Source: Planctomyces sp. SH-PL14
GTDB taxonomy: Bacteria > Planctomycetota > Planctomycetia > Planctomycetales > Planctomycetaceae
Direction of reading: 5' to 3'
NCBI RefSeq assembly: GCF_001610835.1
Contig: NZ_CP011270.1
Location: forward strand, 1,612,001-1,676,000
DNA length: 64,000 bases
Each line of letters begins with the position of its first letter. Within the stretch, counting starts at the first letter, position 1. The translations under genes and the position numbers were made by a program. Under the pieces are notes generated by a model. It did not search any database and was not told where the DNA came from. It was given only the letters and a program-made list of their open reading frames with translations. Shown one piece after another: positions 1-7,834 of this stretch.

Positions 1-447
1 GTCGACCAGCACGCCACCGGGGGAGGTCGTCAGGATCGGGAGGGCGTAGAGGACGCTGTCGTTGTAGGCGATCTTGACGGCGCTTGCTTCCGGGCTTTCC
101 GGAGCGGCGCGGTAGCGGACGTTCCGCCGGATGACGAACAGCTTGTCTTCGGACTTCCGGAAGGTCCAGATGATGTCGTCGCCGAAGCCCCACGACATTC
201 CGCCGATGACCATTCCCGAGCTGACGCCGCGGGCGATGGAGGGGAGGATGATGTATTCCCGGCCGAGCATTCCGTCTTTGATTTCGACCAGCAGTTGCTG
301 GTCCTTGTGGTAGACGTTCCACAGGCCGGAAGATTTTGTCTTCCCCTTCGTCAGCTCTTCAAACTTGGACGTATCCTGACCGCGGGCCGGGCCGCCGCTG
401 CCGATCAGGCAGGCGGTCGTCAAACACAACGCCATCCAGAACCGCAT
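1..447 (-). CDS. Zinc-dependent metalloprotease, DUF5117/DUF5118 type (5' part only)
   Basis: Only the first 149 codons are present; the gene leaves the window on the left. The ATG at 445-447 opens a signal-peptide-like stretch (MRFWMALCLTTACL plus small residues, cleavage plausible near residue 23). Residues 27-149 follow the N-terminal pattern of exported planctomycete and Bacteroidetes zinc metalloproteases: FEELTK, LWNVYHKDQQLLVEI, YIILPSIARG, SWGFGDDIIWTFR, then VRYRA. In that family a metzincin-like HExxH domain follows, but it would lie outside this window, so catalysis cannot be judged here. The assignment is from remembered family patterns. A second in-frame ATG four codons later is an alternative start. 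Confidence 0.75.
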   Translation of the reverse strand, partial: MRFWMALCLTTACLIGSGGPARGQDTSKFEELTKGKTKSSGLWNVYHKDQQLLVEIKDGMLGREYIILPSIARGVSSGMVIGGMSWGFGDDIIWTFRKSEDKLFVIRRNVRYRAAPESPEASAVKIAYNDSVLYALPILTTSPGGVLVD

Positions 448-799
448 GGCACTCCTCTTTGAGACGAAATCCTTAGGGAAGCAGAACCGATCGAGCGTAT
501 CTCATCACGTGCCAGCCAGCACGTGCAAGACGCCTGTTTCCAGCTCCAGCCGACGGCGCACCGCGACGGTTACGCATCACGTTCCGGAATGTTGCCGACC
601 GGCATCATGCCCCTGGCTGGAAAAAGCCGCTCAATCGGAATGATATCAATGGGGACGCGGGGCTGACAGAAAATCCTTGTGGAGGGCGGGCGATTCTGGG
701 GAGGGTGCGGGGCGTGCCGGCGCACTCAATTTTGGATGAATGTCGGAAAGCGTGCCTGGCGGATGGGTGTCTTTTGCCCAACTCAACCTCGATCGCCCA
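448..799. other. Intergenic region upstream of the metalloprotease
   Basis: No convincing gene. The one structured item is a perfect 7-bp inverted repeat, CACGTGC (506-512) and GCACGTG (519-525), with a 6-base spacer. It lies about 60-80 bases upstream of the metalloprotease start, so it is a possible operator. The rest is unremarkable. The repeat element described next begins at about 800. Confidence 0.4.
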
Positions 800-1126
800 C
801 CGGGTCCAGGGGCACCCTGGTGGGGGATGCAAGGGGGCAACGCCCTCTTGCCCGCCGGAGGCCGTCTCGCCGGAGGCCGTCGAAAGGAGTATGTGTCCGA
901 ACGACGGATAAGGTGCCGGATGGCCCCTCACCAAGCCGCGGGGATTGCGAAACAAGCGGTGTCTGTTTAGGGGGTCCTCAACTCCGGTACCACAAGGGGG
1001 ACATCCGTTGTGTCCCACGGTTCCGCGACGAAAGCGCCTCCGGCGGCAAGGGGGTGAGACCCCCTTGACCCCGGCTGCCGTCGCACATTGGGTTTGAGCG
1101 AGCGAAGCTGTGCCGGCAAGGACGGG
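800..1126 (+). repeat. Palindromic interspersed element, copy A
   Basis: First of seven near-complete copies. It opens with CCGGGTCCAGGGGCACCCTGG. The 5' arm ends CTTGCCCGCCGGAGGC (848-863), repeated in part as CGCCGGAGGCCGTC. The 3' arm carries the complement, GCCTCCGGCGGCAAGGGGG (about 1035-1053), then CCCCCTTGACCCC, and the copy closes with TTGGGTTTGAG and GTGCCGGCAAGGACGG. Its 3' end lies 27 bases from the stop codon of the convergent DUF4159 gene. No flanking target duplication is visible. Confidence 0.85.
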
Positions 1127-1153
1127 GTGCCCGCGACTACGAAATGCCGCCGC

Positions 1154-3583
1154 TCACCGATAAAGCGCGTACAGCACCGCGTTCACCGCGATCTTCACCG
1201 CGTCTTCACCCACATACCCCTGGCAGTTCGGAGTCGCCTGCCGCTCCAGCGCACAACTGATGTCGTACTTGCTGTAGACGATCGCATACCGCCCATCGAT
1301 CTCGATCCCCTCCAGGAACGGCTCCCCCGCCACGTCCTGAGCCTGAATCGCCCCCCCCTCCGTTCCGGGAGCGAGCACCCGGCGTTTCACCGTCCGGATG
1401 TCATGCCCCAGCGTCGGATGGAACATCTCGTGCGTCGGCGGAACCCGGCTCAGCGGCTTCCCCCCCAACTGCTCCGCCAGCCGCCGGAAACTCTCGTCAA
1501 ACTGCGTTGCCCCGCAACAGGCGTCGGCAAACAGGAACCCGCCGTTCGCCAGATACTCCTTCAGCTTCTCGATCTCCTCCGGCGCCAGGGCAAAGTTCTT
1601 CCGCCCATGCATATAGAGGACAGGATGATCGAACAGCAGCGGATCGGTCGCTGCCACGCTCGGGGCATCGGAGGCCGCCTCGATCCCGACCGTCTTGAGA
1701 GCCGCCTGCAGATGCCGCAGAGCGTGCGGAGCGGAATCCCAGCCCCCCGTGTGCCGCAGCCGCCCCACCCGCAGATGCCCCCGGTCGAGCTGATTCTCGT
1801 CGACCTTGGCGAGGGCCTCCTGCCGCCGCAGCTTGTCGTGGACCTCCCGCCCGGTCGCGTAGGCGATGACGTTCGTCCCCAGCCGCATCGAGCGGATGAT
1901 CTGCGTCGTCACCGCCGGCTGCCGGCCGGGCGGATCGAACCGCGTCCACTTCCCCCACCGGCAGCCAAGGTCGTGCGGCGAATAGACGATCGCCGTCCGG
2001 CACCCGAAGTCGACCCCCCACAGCTCCGGCGGATTCTCGGTGAGCGCAAACTCGCTGCGGTAGATGTCGTGCGTCGGAGGAAGCTTTTCGAGGCGGTAGT
2101 CGTCGCTCGGCAGGAGCTCCTTCACGAATCGCCGCACATCCTGGTCGAACCGCGGGTCCTCGCAGCTGCGGACGATGAACAGGAAGCCCCCCTGGGAGAT
2201 GTACTCCTTGAGGAGCTCCATCTGCCGCCCCTGGATCGCCGCGAGGTCCCGGTGCCCGGTCAGGAGCTGCACCGGAGCCTGGAGAAGGGCCCCGACCCCT
2301 TCGCCGTTGGCCGCGACCTCCAGGTCAACCGACTGCCACGTCATCAGCTTGGGCCACTTCGGGAGTTCGGTGATGTAGTCCACGAGGTTGCCGACGTCGC
2401 GGCGGTGCCGGTTCCAGTCGTTCCCGACGACATCCCCCGTCACGCCGTCCCGCGGCCCGTACTTCAGCTTGTTGACCACCACCGGGGCCAGCCCCTTGGC
2501 CAGGAACAGGAGCGCCAGGCTCGTCCCGACAACCTCCTCGCTCTCGTTGTTGCTGCGGTAGCTGCCGTTGACCGGGCTCTGACCGCGGACGAGGAACGAG
2601 GCCCCTTCGCGATACCAGTCTTTGTTTCCGAAGAACCGGGTCCCGGTGAACCGCCCCGCTCGCTCCAGGCCGTACAGGTAATAGAGGAGATGGCCCGGCC
2701 CGCCAGGATTCGACGTGACCTGGATGTTACGCGACATCCAGCGAACCGCTCCGTCGAGAGCGACCTCGACCGGTTCCGGGGCCTGCTGGCCGCAGCAGAG
2801 GATTTCGCCGTTCGGGAGCACGTCTTTGTCGTTCTGCAGGAACGAGTCGATGATGCTGAGCGAGGCGATCCCCGCCACGGTCATGCTGCCGGTCGTCGCT
2901 CCGTTGGCTCCGCCGCCGTTGTAGGACCAGCCCGCCCCGCCCGGGAGCGTCGGGTTCCCTTCCAGGACCTTCAGCCAGTGGTCCCGGGACCGCGTCCAGA
3001 CCTGCCGGTTGACCTGGTAGCCGGCCACCGACGCCTCCCGCAGGCCGAGCATGGCGAACTGCGTGTTGCTGTTGTCCCACCACGAGTCGTCCGCGTGGTA
3101 GCCCCAGGCCCCCGGCTGGTTCCGGCTGTTCTGCGCCTGCTCCAGCCGTTCGGCGAACTGGGCGATGCGGGCGGTGTCCCGCTTGGGGTTCCGGGCGGCG
3201 ACGAGCGCCTGGATGGTCATCGCGATGTCGTAGATCTCGGTCGGCTCGGGCATCCGCCGGAGGTATTCGAGCCCGCGGCTGACGACCGGGTCGTCGATTG
3301 GCTTTCCGGAGTTGATCAGCGAGAGCGTCGCCAGTGCCGCGACCCCCGCCTGCCACCGCCCACCCTGGATCGAACCGAACGAGCCGTCGTTCTGCTGCTG
3401 GGAGGTGATGTATTTCTGAGCCAGGTCGATTGCCTGCAGGACGTCCCGGCGGAGCTGCGCGTCGTCGCCGCGGGCCGCGGCCGGCCCCCAGCTGGCGTCG
3501 TTCCCGACTCCGCCCAGTCCGAGCACGAGAACCAGCAGGGCTGACAGGAGCCGACGGATACCGATGAACCTTCCCTTCGCCAT
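1154..3583 (-). CDS. Exported protein with prenyltransferase-like repeats and two DUF4159 domains
   Basis: 809 residues. The start ATG (3581-3583) gives a signal peptide (RRLLSALLVLVLGLGG, cleavage around residue 38). Residues about 40-370 contain alpha/alpha-barrel repeats of the squalene-cyclase/prenyltransferase-beta type (QQQNDGSFGS, GAWGYHADDSWWDNSNTQFA, GGAGWSYNGG). Two related C-terminal segments follow. The first, about 395-570, contains KEYISQGGFLFIVRSCEDPRFD. The second, about 630-800, contains KEYLANGGFLFADACCG and YMHGRKNFAL. Both resemble DUF4159, a Rossmann-like domain common in planctomycetes with no assigned reaction. The gene is transcribed alone, divergent from groES. The function is unknown; the barrel may bind a polymer or isoprenoid, but that is inference. 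Confidence 0.85.
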   Translation of the reverse strand: MAKGRFIGIRRLLSALLVLVLGLGGVGNDASWGPAAARGDDAQLRRDVLQAIDLAQKYITSQQQNDGSFGSIQGGRWQAGVAALATLSLINSGKPIDDPVVSRGLEYLRRMPEPTEIYDIAMTIQALVAARNPKRDTARIAQFAERLEQAQNSRNQPGAWGYHADDSWWDNSNTQFAMLGLREASVAGYQVNRQVWTRSRDHWLKVLEGNPTLPGGAGWSYNGGGANGATTGSMTVAGIASLSIIDSFLQNDKDVLPNGEILCCGQQAPEPVEVALDGAVRWMSRNIQVTSNPGGPGHLLYYLYGLERAGRFTGTRFFGNKDWYREGASFLVRGQSPVNGSYRSNNESEEVVGTSLALLFLAKGLAPVVVNKLKYGPRDGVTGDVVGNDWNRHRRDVGNLVDYITELPKWPKLMTWQSVDLEVAANGEGVGALLQAPVQLLTGHRDLAAIQGRQMELLKEYISQGGFLFIVRSCEDPRFDQDVRRFVKELLPSDDYRLEKLPPTHDIYRSEFALTENPPELWGVDFGCRTAIVYSPHDLGCRWGKWTRFDPPGRQPAVTTQIIRSMRLGTNVIAYATGREVHDKLRRQEALAKVDENQLDRGHLRVGRLRHTGGWDSAPHALRHLQAALKTVGIEAASDAPSVAATDPLLFDHPVLYMHGRKNFALAPEEIEKLKEYLANGGFLFADACCGATQFDESFRRLAEQLGGKPLSRVPPTHEMFHPTLGHDIRTVKRRVLAPGTEGGAIQAQDVAGEPFLEGIEIDGRYAIVYSKYDISCALERQATPNCQGYVGEDAVKIAVNAVLYALYR

Positions 3584-3789
3584 TCCGATCCCTCTGACGA
3601 TCCGTGCGGAAACGATCCGAGGCGCAATCCTGCGACTACGTCGGGCAGGGGCCCGTCGTCGAAGCCATCATAGTCCCGGGGGAAAGATTTCCGAACCTGT
3701 CGGAAGACTTGATCGTCTATACGGTGTGTTCGGTGGATGGAGGTAGGTGGTTTTTCGCTCAAGCACAGACCGATCTGTTGCGCAGTCCA
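3584..3789. other. Divergent upstream region of the DUF4159 gene
   Basis: No gene is supported. The region must hold the promoter of the leftward DUF4159 gene, but no clear -35/-10 pair stands out. It ends where repeat copy B starts. Confidence 0.3.
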
Positions 3790-4121
3790 CCGGGTCCAGG
3801 GGCACCCTGGTCAGGGGGTGCAGGGGGCAGAATGCCTCTTGCCCGCCGGAGGCCTGGCCGTCGAGAGGTGTCTGAAGAAGTGCGTGTCCAAACGCGGACA
3901 CCGTGCCGTATGCCCCCTCACCAACCCGCGGGGATTGCAAAACAAGGGTTCTGATGTGAGGGAGACCTCAACGCCGGTACCACAAAGGGGACATCCGTTG
4001 TGTCCCGCGGTTCCGCGACGAAAGTGCCTCCGGCGGCAAGGGGCCAAGAAAACAACACAGGCCCCCTTGACCCCAGGCTGCCGTCGCACGTTGGGTTTGA
4101 GGTGGCATAGTCGTGCCGGCC
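3790..4121 (+). repeat. Palindromic interspersed element, copy B
   Basis: Near-complete copy with the same order as copy A: CCGGGTCCAGGGGCACCCTGG, a 5' arm ending CTTGCCCGCCGGAGGCC, a middle with CACCAACCCGCGGGGATTGC and GCCGGTACCACAAAGGGGAC, then the 3' arm GCCTCCGGCGGCAAGGGG. The small loop in its 3' arm reads GGGGCCAAGAAAACAACACA before GGCCCCCTTGACCCC, matching copy E and, in reverse, partial copy I. It lies between two divergent genes, unlike most other copies. Confidence 0.85.
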
Positions 4122-4373
4122 AGCACACGGCTGGACCACCATCCAGCGAAGCGCCCGCCTCCATGTTGTGCGAGGCGGCAGTCTCGACCCAAACGGCACG
4201 CTCCCCTGCGCTGGACGTTCCGGAGCGACGGGAAGTGGCGAAGCGTCCGGACGTCTCGCTTCCCTTTTCAGAATCCGCGGAGCGAAACTGATCCCGTCGT
4301 CGCTCGCGCCCGGTGGCCTCCGTATATAATTCCGCACGCTCCTGAGGGGAGCGGATTCTGAGGAACACGCACC
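4122..4373 (+). promoter_or_regulatory. groES leader with a TATAAT -10-like hexamer
   Basis: A perfect TATAAT lies at 4325-4330, 43 bases before the GTG start of groES. No good -35 hexamer is seen 16-18 bases upstream. No CIRCE element (TTAGCACTC-N9-GAGTGCTAA) is present, so HrcA control is not supported. The rest of the interval has no gene. Confidence 0.3.
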
Positions 4374-4748
4374 GTGACGGAATTCGTCGAGCCGCTTGGC
4401 CCCCGCATCCTGATCCGCAAGGACGAGAGCCGCCAGAAAACCAAGGGCGGAATCGTCCTGCCGGACAACTCCGAGATTCCGACCATCACCGGCCGGGTGG
4501 TGGAGATCAGCGCCGAAGTCGGGAACAACGAGGACTTCCCGGTCCAGAAGTACGACAAGGTCCTGTTCCACCCCAAGAACGCGATCCCCGTCGACCTGGA
4601 ACCGGACAATGTTCTCTATGTCGTTCCGATTACGGACGTTGTGGCGGTGTTCCGCCGGAACACGGCGGCCACGCCCCGGCCCGACGCGCTGGAAGAGGAC
4701 CTGAATGACTTGTCGGAACTGTCCGATTCCGACGATGCTGCCGACTAG
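4374..4748 (+). CDS. groES: GroES-type co-chaperonin with an acidic C-terminal tail
   Basis: 124 residues, GTG start. Residues 1-95 match the Cpn10 fold: EPLGPRILIRKDESRQKTKGGIVLPD is the N-terminal strand plus mobile loop region, then GRVVEIS, YDKVLFHPKNAIPVDL and NVLYVVPITDVVAV. Cpn10 normally caps the GroEL ring to close the folding chamber. This protein is about 28 residues longer than a standard GroES, and the extra part is acidic (ALEEDLNDLSELSDSDDAAD). No groEL lies beside it, so it may be one of several GroES paralogues, as is usual in planctomycetes. The mobile loop is not the canonical GGIVL-preceding type throughout, so partner specificity is uncertain. Confidence 0.85.
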   Translation: MTEFVEPLGPRILIRKDESRQKTKGGIVLPDNSEIPTITGRVVEISAEVGNNEDFPVQKYDKVLFHPKNAIPVDLEPDNVLYVVPITDVVAVFRRNTAATPRPDALEEDLNDLSELSDSDDAAD

Positions 4749-4854
4749 CGGGAGGTCTTGTCGCGTGCGGAACGCCGGTTGCCCCTGACGTTTCGCCCAG
4801 ACCTTTTTGCCTCGGCCGCGCGTTTCGCGGTCTCTCCTCCTCCATTTTGCGTCC

Positions 4855-5325
4855 ATGCAGACCAGTCCCTCCGGGGCCGAACCAGCCGCCGCTGCCGCCG
4901 TTTCCGTCCAGCCGTCGGTTCACGTCCGCGCGGCCCGGCCGGAGGATGTCGACGCGATCAAGACCTTCATCGTTCCGTTCGTCGAGGCGAAGAAGCTCCT
5001 GCCGCGGACGACGCGCGAACTGAAGAAGCTGGCCCAGACCGGTTTCGTGGCGATCGTCGACGAGAAGGTCGTGGGGTTCGCCACGCTCGAAATCTATTCG
5101 AAGAAGCTGGCGGAGCTGCGGAGCCTGTGTGTCGATCCGGCACTGCAGGGGCTGGGGATCGGCAAGGCGCTCACGCGGGCGTGTCTCGACCTGGCAAAGG
5201 ACCGGCACATCTTTGAAGTGATGGTCATTACGTCGGCAGACCAGTTCTTCCTCTCCTGCGGCTTCGACTTCACTCTGCCGGGCGAGAAGAAGGCGCTGTT
5301 CCTGCAGATGCGCGAGGAGCCGTAG
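4855..5325 (+). CDS. GNAT-family N-acetyltransferase (ArgA C-domain-like)
   Basis: About 156 residues from the ATG at 4855; an upstream TTG at 4807 would add 16 residues of low likelihood. After a 20-residue alanine-rich lead, residues 21-150 form one GNAT domain: VHVRAARPEDVDAIKTFI, FVAIVDEKVVGFATLEI, the core ELRSLCVDPALQGLGIGKAL (acetyl-CoA pyrophosphate loop Q/R-x-x-G-x-G/A form) and FFLSCGFDF near the end. The pattern resembles the acetyltransferase half of N-acetylglutamate synthase, so an amino-acid substrate is possible but unproven. It follows groES by about 106 bases and precedes a membrane protein gene by 50 bases, so the three could be co-transcribed. Confidence 0.8.
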   Translation: MQTSPSGAEPAAAAAVSVQPSVHVRAARPEDVDAIKTFIVPFVEAKKLLPRTTRELKKLAQTGFVAIVDEKVVGFATLEIYSKKLAELRSLCVDPALQGLGIGKALTRACLDLAKDRHIFEVMVITSADQFFLSCGFDFTLPGEKKALFLQMREEP

Positions 5326-5375
5326 CGGCCCGGCTGTTTTTTGCCCCGATCCGTCCGTTCCGACGGGGAATTCCC

Positions 5376-5834
5376 GTGCCCGCCTTCAGCGAGTTGTCAC
5401 CGCGCCCGAAGCGGAACGAGATTGCCCGCTGGCTCCTGCTGGTACCCGGAGCGGTCCTGGCCAGCGTGGCCGTTCGCCAGACCGTCGGCGCGGTCGTGCG
5501 GGCCATGAGATTGGCCGGCTCCCTGGACTTGGGTGGGGCCGGCTTCTGGCTGGCGACCGTCTCGTACTACGCGCTCCCCATGTTCGCCCTCGTTGTCGCC
5601 GGAGGCCGGATCGCGCCTCGACGGCCGTTGGCGGCGGCGCTCGTGCTGGCGGGAGTGGGGGGCGGGCTGTCGCTCCTGAAGCACGTCGTGATGCAGCATC
5701 TCTCCGGGAATCGGGTCGGGGCGATCAACTGGATTCACTTCAGTCTGGAGATGACCGGGCTGGTGGCCGGCGCGGTGTGCATCTCCCGGTGGAGGAGAGT
5801 CAGCGGGTTTGAACCACCTCGCGACGCTCGCTGA
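5376..5834 (+). CDS. Small membrane protein, unknown function
   Basis: 152 residues from a GTG start. Four hydrophobic segments are visible: about 18-36 (ARWLLLVPGAVLASVAV), 58-78 (WLATVSYYALPMFALVVAG), 86-102 (AAALVLAGVGGGLSLLK) and 122-138 (SLEMTGLVAGAVCISRW). No catalytic motif was recognised. It ends seven bases from the convergent stop of fabI. It may be the last gene of the groES-GNAT unit. Confidence 0.6.
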   Translation: MPAFSELSPRPKRNEIARWLLLVPGAVLASVAVRQTVGAVVRAMRLAGSLDLGGAGFWLATVSYYALPMFALVVAGGRIAPRRPLAAALVLAGVGGGLSLLKHVVMQHLSGNRVGAINWIHFSLEMTGLVAGAVCISRWRRVSGFEPPRDAR

Positions 5835-5841
5835 GCGGCAG

Positions 5842-6642
5842 CTACTTCGACGCCCGGGAGACGAGTTCCTGGTCGAAGTAGTTCGTCTCCATTCCCGCGT
5901 CGATCACGAGCCCTTGGGAATTGATCCCGGACGATCGCGGGCTCAGCAGAAAGGCGATGGCGTTCGCGACCTCTTCGGTCTGGACCGCCGCTTTCCGGAG
6001 CGTCGCCTGCTCGGCGAAGAGGTAGCTGTCGACGTAGCCTGGGATCCCGGCCGAGGCGGACGTCTTGAGCAGTCCGGGGCAGACGGCGTTGAACCGGACC
6101 TTCGAGAACGCCGAGAACGACTTCGCCAGGAAGCAGACCGCGGAGTCGAGGGCTGCTTTGACCGGGGCCATGTAGCCGTAGTTCTCCGCCGCCATCCGGG
6201 TCGTGGAGATTGACGTCGCGACGACGCTTCCTTGTTCCTTGTTGAGAAGGTCGCGGAAGGCGTTCGAGAGGGCCATCAGTGAGAAGCAGGAGACGTTGAC
6301 CGCCTGGAGGAAGGCGGCCCGCGGCGTTTCGTGGAAGGGGAGCCAGCCGGCGGAGTAGTCGGCGAAGGCGACGGAGTGGACGAGGCCGGTGATTTCGGAT
6401 CGGTCGCGGGCGACTTCATCGCGGAGGCGGTCGATCTGGTTCTGGTGCTCGACATCGCAGACGTAGATCGGGGCTTCGCCGACGAGTTTTCGGAGGGAGT
6501 CCCGCCGGGCTTCCGAGCGGACCGAGTAGATCACATCGGCCCCGACCTCGCGGAGGACCTGTGCGGTGTGCCAGGCGACGCTTTTGCGGTTGGCGACGCC
6601 GACGACCAGCACCGTCTTGCCTTCCAGCTTCAGGAAATCCAT
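5842..6642 (-). CDS. fabI: Enoyl-[acyl-carrier-protein] reductase, FabI-like
   Basis: 266 residues, a usual FabI length. Reduces enoyl-ACP with NAD(P)H in the last step of fatty-acid elongation. The N-terminus [18 protein letters not shown] carries the divergent glycine motif of FabI. The catalytic pair is Tyr155-x6-Lys162 in [15 protein letters not shown]; the six-residue spacing separates FabI from ordinary short-chain dehydrogenases (Tyr-x3-Lys). ARFNA-like [15 protein letters not shown] and a C-terminal [11 protein letters not shown] complete the pattern. The start codon overlaps the stop of the upstream membrane protein gene by one base (TAATG), so translation is probably coupled. Confidence 0.88.
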   Translation of the reverse strand: MDFLKLEGKTVLVVGVANRKSVAWHTAQVLREVGADVIYSVRSEARRDSLRKLVGEAPIYVCDVEHQNQIDRLRDEVARDRSEITGLVHSVAFADYSAGWLPFHETPRAAFLQAVNVSCFSLMALSNAFRDLLNKEQGSVVATSISTTRMAAENYGYMAPVKAALDSAVCFLAKSFSAFSKVRFNAVCPGLLKTSASAGIPGYVDSYLFAEQATLRKAAVQTEEVANAIAFLLSPRSSGINSQGLVIDAGMETNYFDQELVSRASK

Positions 6643-7667
6643 TACGACCTCGGGGCGGATTTGGGAGGAGGGGGAGAATCGTCCGCGATCCCGGTCGGGT
6701 CAAGCGGGGACTTATCGCCGTCGGTTGTGGGACGCAGCAAGCGATCGTCAGTCTGCAGAAAAAGGTGACGTGCGATCATGGTTGCCGTCACCGCTCCGAC
6801 GAGCCCAAACAGCAGGCCTGGCATCCAGTGACCGGGCAGAAACGGAGTCCCAAAAGTGCTGCCCAAGATCGGCGAGCCCAGGACCGCCCGCAGGATTTCC
6901 GACCGGTCCTCCGCGGTCCGGTAGTACCAGCCGGGCACGGCGAACCGCAGCAGGCATCCCAGCCCGAAGCCGGTCCCCGCACAGGCTGGAATCATCGCGG
7001 AGAGCCAGGGCAGAGGTCCGAGCCAACCGGCCAGCCCGATCGTGACAGCCCACGCGCCCCACCCGCCGATCAGAGCACCAGTGATCGCTCCGAGAATAGA
7101 AAGACCTACGTAGACGAAACCCGGAAGACCGTCGCGTCTCCAGACCCGGCGGCAGGCACTGTCCTGCAGGATTTGCCCCCAGCGGGCCAGGGTTTCGGGC
7201 TCCAGGCCGCAGGCGACCTGACGGCCGGTCGGAAGCACGATCATGAGACACCGTCGACGTTCCCCGGTGAACCAGTAACGGCGATCGTCGGACGTCCAGC
7301 CGTCGAACCAGCAGCACTGACGCAGGGAGTAGGACTGTCGGCTGGACTCCTCGCGGACCACGACGGCACCGTGAACGAAGGCCACGCTCCGTTCATGATC
7401 GAAACGGTCGAAGCCGACTCGGCTGATCCCCGCGGCGACCAGCACGGGGAGGGCCAGGATCCCCAGGAAGACGATCGCCTCGCTGGCGTTGAGTCCATGC
7501 CATGTCGCCACCGCACCCACGATCAGTGCTGAGACACCGGCGACCGCCACCAGGGCCCGGAGCGTCACGAACGGACGGTGCCCCGGGGACTCGCTCGGAG
7601 CGGCAATGGTCTCACGGAAGATGTCGGTCGCGTCGTTCATCGCGTCGTCGGCCGGCGAAATGGTCAC
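6642..7667 (-). CDS. Membrane protein coupled to fabI, unknown function
   Basis: 341 residues from a GTG at 7667; an ATG at 7640 (MNDATDIF) is equally possible, and neither has a clear Shine-Dalgarno. Segments at about 36-54 and 64-84 are hydrophobic, followed by a soluble region resembling a PH-like or DUF-type membrane-anchored domain ([36 protein letters not shown]). Further hydrophobic segments lie at about 180-202, 206-222, 232-245 and 287-305. The C-terminus is proline- and serine-rich. No family was recognised. The one-base overlap with fabI suggests joint expression, perhaps with membrane lipid supply. Confidence 0.65.
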   Translation of the reverse strand: MTISPADDAMNDATDIFRETIAAPSESPGHRPFVTLRALVAVAGVSALIVGAVATWHGLNASEAIVFLGILALPVLVAAGISRVGFDRFDHERSVAFVHGAVVVREESSRQSYSLRQCCWFDGWTSDDRRYWFTGERRRCLMIVLPTGRQVACGLEPETLARWGQILQDSACRRVWRRDGLPGFVYVGLSILGAITGALIGGWGAWAVTIGLAGWLGPLPWLSAMIPACAGTGFGLGCLLRFAVPGWYYRTAEDRSEILRAVLGSPILGSTFGTPFLPGHWMPGLLFGLVGAVTATMIARHLFLQTDDRLLRPTTDGDKSPLDPTGIADDSPPPPKSAPRS

Positions 7668-7834
7668 TGGACTTCAATCGAAGAGAACGGACCGGCTGCA
7701 CGGTGGATCATCGTGATTTCTGTACGTGTCGCGAGATCCGCCCTCGTGCCCGGTCCCTCCGGATTTGTGCTAGGTCCCCCACCTCGCTCAAATGTCCTTC
7801 TCAGATGGACGTCACCGCAGTGAAGGAGAATCGG

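Noticed and set aside
800-1123. Short open frames within the palindromic elements (for example peptides with CNPRGLVRGHTA or KRGHRAVCPLTNPRG)
   Set aside because: They recur only because the repeat recurs; frames shift between copies and no start or ribosome site is conserved.
1088-3544. Long open frame opposite the DUF4159 gene (about 818 codons, plus strand)
   Set aside because: Arg/Pro/Val-rich translation without motifs, fully antisense to a well-supported gene; long antisense frames are common at this GC content.
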